Shown here piece by piece: positions 1 through 4,778 of a stretch of 8,757 bases of DNA. Under the pieces are notes generated by a model, which did not search any database, was not told where the DNA came from, and saw only the letters and a list, made by a program, of their open reading frames with translations. The translations under genes were made by a program, and so were the position numbers. Numbering within the stretch: the first letter of the stretch is position 1; the number at the start of each line of letters is the position of its first letter. Source of the DNA: CAZYMI01 sp964648505 (GTDB taxonomy: Bacteria > Pseudomonadota > Alphaproteobacteria > Micavibrionales > Micavibrionaceae); NCBI GenBank assembly GCA_964648505.1, contig CAZYMI010000031.1, positions 1 through 8,757 of the forward strand, written 5' to 3'.

Positions 1-2
1 AT

Positions 3-440
3 TTTACAGGTATGCTTGATAGTTTACTGGGTAAGGCCCCTGCAGCTGAAGGGGAGGCTGGCCACGGTGAATCCCACGATAAAAATGATAAAAAAGCAGC
101 AAAAGGCGGACACGGTGAACACGGCGAACCGGGCGCATTCTTTGTCAAAATCCCTGATATGATTGTGAATTTAAATAATACTGAAGGGCAGCAGCAACGT
201 TACCTGCGCCTTTCCATTCAGCTTGAAGTGGCTGATGAAGCCGATGGTAAAGCCCTTGAAGCCCTGATGCCGCGTGTGATCGACCAGTTCCAGACCTATC
301 TGAGAGAGCTTCGGGCAAGGGATTTACGGGGGTCCGCTGGCCTTTACCGCTTGCAGATTGAACTTTTAAATCGGGTCAATGAAGCCGCCGCCCCCATCGA
401 GGTCAAAGATGTCTTGTTTCAGGAAATCCTGATACAATAA
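3..440 (+). CDS. fliL: Flagellar basal body-associated protein FliL (5' partial)
   Basis: FliL is a single-pass inner-membrane protein that surrounds the stator and supports torque generation. The reading frame is open to the left window edge (codons Phe-Thr-Gly precede the first ATG at 12). The ATG at 12 would give 142 residues with no membrane helix, so the true start and the N-terminal transmembrane segment almost certainly lie upstream and this entry is 5'-truncated. Counting from ATG 12, residues about 13-44 form a charged, histidine- and glycine-rich linker (GHGESHDKND, GGHGEHGEPG). Residues 45-142 are the periplasmic FliL domain, with the family pattern IPDMIVNLNN, YLRLSIQLEV, LRGSAGLYRLQIELLNRVN and a closing VLFQEILIQ. 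It ends 35 bases before fliM, the usual alphaproteobacterial fliL-fliM order. I am confident of the family; only the 5' end is unresolved. Confidence 0.93.
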   Translation, partial: FTGMLDSLLGKAPAAEGEAGHGESHDKNDKKAAKGGHGEHGEPGAFFVKIPDMIVNLNNTEGQQQRYLRLSIQLEVADEADGKALEALMPRVIDQFQTYLRELRARDLRGSAGLYRLQIELLNRVNEAAAPIEVKDVLFQEILIQ

Positions 441-446
441 GGCAAA

Positions 447-462
447 AGGCACAGTCTTTGCA
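447..462 (+). promoter_or_regulatory. Candidate sigma-54 (-24/-12) promoter before fliM
   Basis: The short fliL-fliM gap holds GGCAC (448-452), five bases, then TTGCA (458-462). This matches the sigma-54 consensus TGGCAC-N5-TTGCA with exact GG-to-GC spacing; only the first T is an A. Sigma-54 commonly drives flagellar genes in Proteobacteria. Counting 12 bases from C461 puts +1 near 473, only about 3 bases before the fliM ATG at 476. A transcript from here would be almost leaderless, or would be translated from the in-frame ATG at 515. The sequence match is seen; the promoter activity is inferred. Confidence 0.4.
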
Positions 463-475
463 TTTCTGGTAATAT

Positions 476-1606
476 ATGAGCGACACAGCGACACCAACAA
501 CAGAAACGACCCAGATGTCCGAAGAAGAACGGGCAATGATGCAGCAATGGGAATCCATGGCAGCAGACCCCCCTGCGGGCGGTGGTGATGCCGAGGCTGC
601 AGAAAATGCAGCAGCCGATCCTTTTGGCCCTGATACAGAAACCCGCATTTTAAACCAGGATGAAATTGACTCCCTTTTGGGTTTTGATGATCAGGTAGGT
701 GGTGGGCATACAACAGGCGTGATGGCTCTTATTAATTCTGCCTTGGTAAACTACGAACGCTTACCGATGCTTGATATTGTTTTTGATCGGCTGGTTCGTC
801 TGATGTCGACAACCTTGCGTAATCTGACATCAGATAACGTAGATGTATCCTTGGATCAGATATCAACTGTGCGTTTTACGGACTATATGAATTCGGTCCC
901 TCTACCAGCCATGATTTCAGTCTTTAAAGCAGAAGAATGGGATAATAGCGGCTTGATGGTTATTGATAGCGCGCTGATTTATTCTATTGTTGATGTACTG
1001 CTTGGTGGACGAAAGGGAACGCCCGCTATTCGTGTTGAAGGCAGGCCTTATACAACTATTGAAACCAAGCTTGTTGAGCGCATGGTCGCTGTAACGCTTT
1101 CAGACATGTCTTCAGCGTTTGATCCGCTTGCACCGGTTAGCTTTAATTTGGAGCGTGTTGAGACAAATCCTCGTTTTGCAACAATCACGCAGGGTAATAA
1201 TGCCTGCGTTCTGGTGCGCATGCGGATTGATATGGGGGATCGCGGCGGGCGCATGGAAATTGTGATCCCATATGCAACATTAGAACCTATTCGTGAGTTA
1301 CTGCTTCAAATGTTCATGGGTGAAAAATTTGGCCGCGATTCAATTTGGGAAAATCACCTGACCCAAGAACTTTATGAAACAGATATTCAGCTCCAAGCCG
1401 TTTTAGGTGAAATTACCGTACCGCTTCAAGAGCTTTTAGAGTGGCGTATTGGCACAAGGGTTATGCTTAACACAAGGCCGGATGATGATCTGGAACTTAG
1501 ATGCGGCGATGTGCCTATATATTCAGGGCCTGTAGGACAAAAGCAGGGTAATATTGCCGTCAGGATAGAAAGCTATATTCCTCCGGCTGAAAAAGAACGG
1601 CGTTAA
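476..1606 (+). CDS. fliM: Flagellar motor switch protein FliM
   Basis: FliM is the C-ring component that binds phosphorylated CheY and switches rotor direction. The 376-residue product carries the CheY-binding motif ILNQDEIDSLLGF at residues 58-70. This is followed by the CheC-like middle domain (about 80-285) with LLGGRKG at 175-181, where enteric FliM has its GGDG loop, and a C-terminal SpoA/FliN-like domain (about 295-365). The motif usually sits at the very N-terminus; here an acidic, Ala/Pro-rich extension of about 57 residues precedes it, including EEERAMMQQWESMAADP. The start is uncertain. ATG 476 has no clear Shine-Dalgarno sequence, and an in-frame ATG at 515 (MSEEERAMM) is an alternative that keeps all domains. 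The next gene starts 2 bases after the stop, so it is co-transcribed with the downstream genes. Family assignment is very secure. Confidence 0.97.
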   Translation: MSDTATPTTETTQMSEEERAMMQQWESMAADPPAGGGDAEAAENAAADPFGPDTETRILNQDEIDSLLGFDDQVGGGHTTGVMALINSALVNYERLPMLDIVFDRLVRLMSTTLRNLTSDNVDVSLDQISTVRFTDYMNSVPLPAMISVFKAEEWDNSGLMVIDSALIYSIVDVLLGGRKGTPAIRVEGRPYTTIETKLVERMVAVTLSDMSSAFDPLAPVSFNLERVETNPRFATITQGNNACVLVRMRIDMGDRGGRMEIVIPYATLEPIRELLLQMFMGEKFGRDSIWENHLTQELYETDIQLQAVLGEITVPLQELLEWRIGTRVMLNTRPDDDLELRCGDVPIYSGPVGQKQGNIAVRIESYIPPAEKERR

Positions 1607-1608
1607 AT

Positions 1609-2166
1609 ATGGGATTTGAACTCATACTCAATATTCTTATTCTGGTCCTTCTGGCCGCAACAGTTTTCTTTGCTGCAAGGTTATCTGTGCAACTTGATGT
1701 TTTTCGCAAAGGGCGAAAAGATTTTGAAAACATTCTCAATAATATATCAAAATCAGTTAACGCAGCGGAAAATGCTATTCAGGGTATGCGGGCGGTTGCG
1801 TCTGAAGAGGGGACAAATCTGCAAAAAGTCATCGATCGTGGACGAAGCCTCTCAGATGAATTGCAGCTTATTCATGATGCAGGAGACGCGCTGGCTGAAA
1901 GGCTAGAAAAACTAGCGGGTCGCACGCGGGCAGTTGCAGAAGAACTTGATGATATGCGTTTAACAAATGTAGGAAAAATACAAGCAACTAAAGCCGCATC
2001 AGTACCAGAGACAGAAAATATCAGAGGTTTTATGATTCGTGATCCGGATATTGAGCGTGAAGAAGATACCGATATTGGTGAAGACATACTGGAAGATCAG
2101 TTTCTTTCAAAAGCGGAACGAGATCTTTATGCCGCACTCAATAAGCAAAATAAAAAGCGGAGTTAA
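1609..2166 (+). CDS. DUF6468 / PflI-like flagellar membrane protein
   Basis: This 185-residue bitopic protein has one N-terminal hydrophobic segment (residues about 5-23, LILNILILVLLAATVFFAA). A basic cytoplasm-type stretch (FRKGRKDF, 32-39) and a helical, probably coiled-coil region (about 40-115) with SLSDELQLIHDAGDALAERL follow. An acidic stretch (147-163) leads to the C-terminal helix FLSKAERDLYAALNK. This layout and its place directly behind fliM match the alphaproteobacterial DUF6468 family, whose Caulobacter member PflI affects flagellar positioning at the pole. The polar role here is inferred from family and neighbourhood. It starts 2 bases after fliM and ends 2 bases before the motE-like gene, indicating tight co-translation. 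No symbol is assigned because I cannot tell whether it is a true PflI orthologue. Confidence 0.75.
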   Translation: MGFELILNILILVLLAATVFFAARLSVQLDVFRKGRKDFENILNNISKSVNAAENAIQGMRAVASEEGTNLQKVIDRGRSLSDELQLIHDAGDALAERLEKLAGRTRAVAEELDDMRLTNVGKIQATKAASVPETENIRGFMIRDPDIEREEDTDIGEDILEDQFLSKAERDLYAALNKQNKKRS

Positions 2167-2168
2167 GT

Positions 2169-2918
2169 GTGAATAAAAATGAACTATTGCGTCATGTGAG
2201 ACTTTTGCCGTTGCTAGTGCTTGTGGCCACGTTATCTTTCACTGTTCGGTTTGGTGAAGTTATGACGGGCGTAAAAGAAATGTCTGGCGCGGCTTTTGCT
2301 GAAGATTCAAAGCCCCTGACAGCGGCAGCGGGAACAATTGCACAGGCAAAGGAACTTGGAGAAAAAGTAAAGTCTGTTCAAGCGGCTGAAGCCCTTTCAG
2401 CAGCCGAGCCTAAGGAAGAACCTAAAGCGGCCATTAAAGACACCCTTAGCCCCGTCAAAGACAGTAAATGGAAAGATGCCGGCGACGAAGATTTTGAAAA
2501 CTCTGATGTTCGCGCTGAACTTTTTGAAGACCTTGCCAAGCGACGTAAGGAACTTGACACACGCGATAAGGATGTAATGCGTCGCGAGGCCCTTATCAAA
2601 GCAGCAGAGCAGGAGCTGGACCAGAAATTTCAGGAACTGACAGCACTGCGCAAGCAAATTGAAGGCTTGCTGAATAAACAAAATGAAGAGGAAACAGCCA
2701 GAATTCAAAGCCTGGTCAAGATATACGAGGGTATGAAGCCATCCGATGCTGCACGTATTTTTAATACGCTGGATTTGGACATTCTTATCGATGTGATTGG
2801 CCGTATGTCTGAACGCAAATCATCCCCTATTATAGCGGCAATGGATGCTGAAAGGGCGCGGGCCATCACCATTATGCTTGCTGAGCAAAAGAAGCTACCT
2901 AGTCTTCCTACTCAATAG
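2169..2918 (+). CDS. motE: MotE-like flagellar protein (MgtE-N-type C-terminal domain)
   Basis: The 249-residue product begins with a basic stretch and a hydrophobic segment (residues about 11-27). A possible signal-peptidase site follows near AAFAED (41-46), so it is exported or membrane-anchored. Residues about 47-110 are a low-complexity Ala/Lys/Glu linker. Residues 113-180 form a long charged coiled coil (RRKELDTRDKDVMRREALI). Residues 181-240 (LVKIYEGMKPSDAARIFNTL, DVIGRMSERKSSPIIAAMD) match the MgtE N-terminal-like domain of the MotE family (COG3334). In Sinorhizobium meliloti MotE is the periplasmic chaperone of MotC; no MotC is recognisable here, so its client may differ. The start is GTG, supported by GGAG at 2159-2162 with 6-base spacing. 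It lies 2 bases after the DUF6468 gene. Family confidence is good; orthology to rhizobial MotE is less certain. Confidence 0.8.
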   Translation: MNKNELLRHVRLLPLLVLVATLSFTVRFGEVMTGVKEMSGAAFAEDSKPLTAAAGTIAQAKELGEKVKSVQAAEALSAAEPKEEPKAAIKDTLSPVKDSKWKDAGDEDFENSDVRAELFEDLAKRRKELDTRDKDVMRREALIKAAEQELDQKFQELTALRKQIEGLLNKQNEEETARIQSLVKIYEGMKPSDAARIFNTLDLDILIDVIGRMSERKSSPIIAAMDAERARAITIMLAEQKKLPSLPTQ

Positions 2919-2975
2919 ACATATTTTAGCTAATTACATCACCATGATGACGTGTGGACGCACTAATGTTATCAT

Positions 2976-3005
2976 TTGATTAAAGTTTATCTGACACCAT
3001 CTAAT
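2976..3005 (+). promoter_or_regulatory. Possible sigma-70-type promoter before cheY
   Basis: Within the only sizeable gap between the fli and che genes, TTGATT (2976-2981) and TCTAAT (3000-3005) are separated by 18 bases. They match the -35 and -10 consensus at 4/6 and 5/6. The predicted +1 falls near 3011-3013, at the beginning of a small hairpin. This would give cheY and the genes behind it their own transcript. The AT-rich context makes chance matches common, so confidence is low. Confidence 0.25.
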
Positions 3006-3010
3006 TTCAG

Positions 3011-3024
3011 GGGCTATTTAGCCC
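3011..3024 (+). repeat. Small perfect inverted repeat in the cheY leader
   Basis: GGGCT (3011-3015) and AGCCC (3020-3024) pair perfectly around an ATTT loop, about 23 bases before the cheY Shine-Dalgarno sequence. No T-tract follows, so it does not look like an intrinsic terminator for the upstream genes. It could be a 5' stabilising hairpin of the cheY transcript, a protein-binding site, or chance. A second weaker repeat, CATCA-CCA-TGATG, lies at 2937-2949 soon after the motE-like stop. Confidence 0.35.
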
Positions 3025-3058
3025 AAGCCTAACTGATTATTTTATGTAGGAGATGCCC

Positions 3059-3451
3059 GTGGCAATTGATAAAGCAAGCTTTCAGATTCTTGTTGTCGAT
3101 GATTTTCCAACGATGCGTAAAATTATTATCAATCTTTTACGCCAACTGGGTTTCTCAAATATGGATGAAGCGGGGGACGGAACCGCAGCGCTCGATTTAT
3201 GCGGCAAGAAAAAATATAATCTTGTTATCTCTGATTGGAATATGGAGCCGATGACAGGACTGGATCTGTTGAAGAAGGTGCGTGCGGGTGCCAACGATAA
3301 TACTCAAGTTCCTTTCATTATGGTGACCGCTGAAAGTAAAACAGAAAACGTTATTGCGGCAAAACAGGCAGGTGTTTCAAATTATATCGTGAAGCCTTTT
3401 AATGCTGAAACGTTGAAGCAGAAACTAGTCAGTGTTATTGGCGACTTTTAA
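3059..3451 (+). CDS. cheY: Chemotaxis response regulator CheY
   Basis: CheY is a single-domain receiver that, when phosphorylated by CheA, binds FliM and changes motor rotation. From GTG 3059 the protein is 130 residues, the usual CheY length, with no output domain. All receiver residues are visible: acidic pocket D14 and D15 (ILVVDD), phospho-acceptor D59 (VISDWNMEP), T90 (IMVTAES), the switch tyrosine Y109 and K112 (NYIVKPF). The start was chosen because AGGAG (3048-3052) lies 6 bases before GTG 3059, whereas it directly abuts ATG 3053 (which would add Met-Pro). It follows a 140-base gap after the motE-like gene, so it may have its own promoter. cheZ follows by 13 bases, and the FliM target is encoded upstream, giving a compact signal-to-switch unit. 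CheA is not in this window. Confidence 0.95.
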   Translation: MAIDKASFQILVVDDFPTMRKIIINLLRQLGFSNMDEAGDGTAALDLCGKKKYNLVISDWNMEPMTGLDLLKKVRAGANDNTQVPFIMVTAESKTENVIAAKQAGVSNYIVKPFNAETLKQKLVSVIGDF

Positions 3452-3464
3452 GGTAATATAGGGG

Positions 3465-4025
3465 ATGACGTTGAGTATAAAAACATTTGAACGCGATACT
3501 GTTATTCAAATCATTAATTCAGTAATCGAAAAAGTAGAGGTTTCAGAAGGCTTAACACGGGAACAACTTTTTCATGAGCTGAAAGATTTGCAAAAGATTA
3601 TTGAAGAAGCGCGTTCGGAAATTAGCGCATCAGGCGCGCACGATATTAAAGCTCAGCATATTAAAACATCAACGGATGAACTGGATGCCGTGGTCAGTTC
3701 AACAGCAGAAGCAACCATGACAATTATGAATGCTTGCGAAAATATTGAAAAAATAAGTGCTGATGAGAAAGTGCAAAATGAAATTATTCGTATTTATGAA
3801 GCCTGTTCTTTTCAGGACATTACCGGACAACGGATCAAGAAAGTCGTGTCGTCCTTAAAGCAGATAGACGAGAAAGTAGGTATGCTTTTAAAAGTAATCG
3901 GCGATAAAATGCCAGGTATGGAGCGGCCAGAGCCAGCCCGCGCAGCACTTTTAAATGGCCCTCAACTGCCCGCCAATGCTATTTCGCAAGAAGATATAGA
4001 TAAGCTGCTCGCTTCATTTGATTGA
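3465..4025 (+). CDS. cheZ: CheY-P phosphatase CheZ
   Basis: CheZ dephosphorylates CheY-P in the cytoplasm and ends the tumble or reversal signal. The 186-residue protein is almost wholly helical (residues about 30-150, the long four-helix-bundle hairpin). It contains the catalytic signature SFQDITGQRIKK, with D118 and Q122 in the positions of E. coli CheZ Asp143 and Gln147. A proline-rich linker (about 149-170) leads to a C-terminal peptide, ISQEDIDKLLASFD, that corresponds to the CheY-docking tail. It is somewhat shorter than enteric CheZ (214 residues). The start is ambiguous: ATG 3465 is directly preceded by AGGGG (3460-3464) and has TAAGG 11 bases upstream, while an in-frame TTG at 3471 lies 6 bases after AGGGG. 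The difference is two residues. It stands 13 bases behind cheY, so phosphatase and substrate are co-produced. Confidence 0.93.
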   Translation: MTLSIKTFERDTVIQIINSVIEKVEVSEGLTREQLFHELKDLQKIIEEARSEISASGAHDIKAQHIKTSTDELDAVVSSTAEATMTIMNACENIEKISADEKVQNEIIRIYEACSFQDITGQRIKKVVSSLKQIDEKVGMLLKVIGDKMPGMERPEPARAALLNGPQLPANAISQEDIDKLLASFD

Positions 4026-4060
4026 TATTATTCTAGCCTTATAGAAAAGCCGCCAGAAAA

Positions 4061-4075
4061 GTGTTAAAATAACAC
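4061..4075 (+). repeat. Perfect 6-bp inverted repeat abutting a start codon
   Basis: GTGTTA (4061-4066) and TAACAC (4070-4075) pair perfectly around AAA. The repeat ends one base before the ATG at 4077 and occupies exactly the place where a Shine-Dalgarno sequence would lie; none is visible. It could be an mRNA hairpin hindering initiation of the degenerate motB-like gene, or an operator for a dimeric regulator. Its short AT-rich stem makes the RNA structure only moderately stable. Confidence 0.45.
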
Positions 4076-4076
4076 A

Positions 4077-4778
4077 ATGGACAGAGTGGTTTTTTTTCGT
4101 CGTCGCAAGCAAAGTCTACAGGATGAATCGTCAGTTATTTCTAAAATGCTGGGGCTGTCTTTGTTTGTCATGTTGCTTGCTTTTTTTATTGTTCTGAATT
4201 CGATTACCAGCTTTGAAAACAAACGCATCGACCCTATTTTGCAAAGTCTGCGTGATGCATTTGGCGTTCATATTTCGAGAATAAATGAAAAGCCAAGTGA
4301 TAGTAGCGATGCGTTGTCTGCCAATGGCGCGGGGGATACAATAACGCAAATTATGGCTTTGTTGCGCGCGCAGATACCTTCCGTTGATATGAAACAATCG
4401 GTTTCGGCAGGATCGTTGCGCGCTCGTGTTTTAAGGTCAGACCTTGAAAATAGTGTTGTTAATTTAAAACAAGAAAAACTGAGTGCTGCATCAACCACCG
4501 ATAGATCAGAAGGTTCTTTGCTGCCTATTCTGGCCGCTTTGCTTCAATCAGATAAGGGGGTAAATATTCTCCATCTTGATATCGTTTTAAACGGTTCTTC
4601 TGGTACAGACACAGACATGGCTTTTCTTGAAAAAATAGCGATTCTTTTAGAAAGAGCGGGCGTCCCTAAGCAGCGTTTTTCTATTGCATATATTTCTGTC
4701 GGCCCTGTTGATACGCTTGATCTTGTTTTTTTACCTTATCAACCTTTTTCGCCTAGATTAGAGCTGGATCAGCCGTGA
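4077..4778 (+). CDS. Degenerate MotB-like membrane protein lacking the proton-binding Asp
   Basis: The 233-residue product looks like a MotB relative. It has a basic cytoplasmic N-terminus (FFRRRKQ), one transmembrane helix (residues about 24-44) with the MotB-style LLAFFIVL, then a periplasmic part. Aligning LAFF with E. coli MotB MAFF puts Ser28 where MotB has its essential Asp32, so it should not conduct protons itself. Residues about 147-220 keep a beta/alpha pattern like an OmpA-type domain (LHLDIVLNG, FLEKIAILLERAGVPKQRFS, DTLDLVFLP), but the GHTD, NWxLSxxRA and RRVDI peptidoglycan-binding motifs are missing. It overlaps the next gene, a full MotB/OmpA protein, by 4 bases (GTGA), suggesting coupled translation and perhaps a heteromeric complex. 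Codons 5-7 contain an 8-T tract. No Shine-Dalgarno sequence is seen before the ATG. The homology is inferred from the helix pattern and context. Confidence 0.6.
   Translation: MDRVVFFRRRKQSLQDESSVISKMLGLSLFVMLLAFFIVLNSITSFENKRIDPILQSLRDAFGVHISRINEKPSDSSDALSANGAGDTITQIMALLRAQIPSVDMKQSVSAGSLRARVLRSDLENSVVNLKQEKLSAASTTDRSEGSLLPILAALLQSDKGVNILHLDIVLNGSSGTDTDMAFLEKIAILLERAGVPKQRFSIAYISVGPVDTLDLVFLPYQPFSPRLELDQP

Noticed and set aside
366..713. Minus-strand open frame opposite the fliL end and fliM start
   Set aside because: It runs opposite well-supported fliL and fliM codons, has no family-like sequence and no ribosome-binding site; it is a shadow frame.
2953..2967. TGGAC-N7-type sequence in the motE-cheY gap as a sigma-54 promoter
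   Set aside because: GG-to-GT spacing is right, but the flanking consensus bases are mostly wrong, unlike the site at 447-462.
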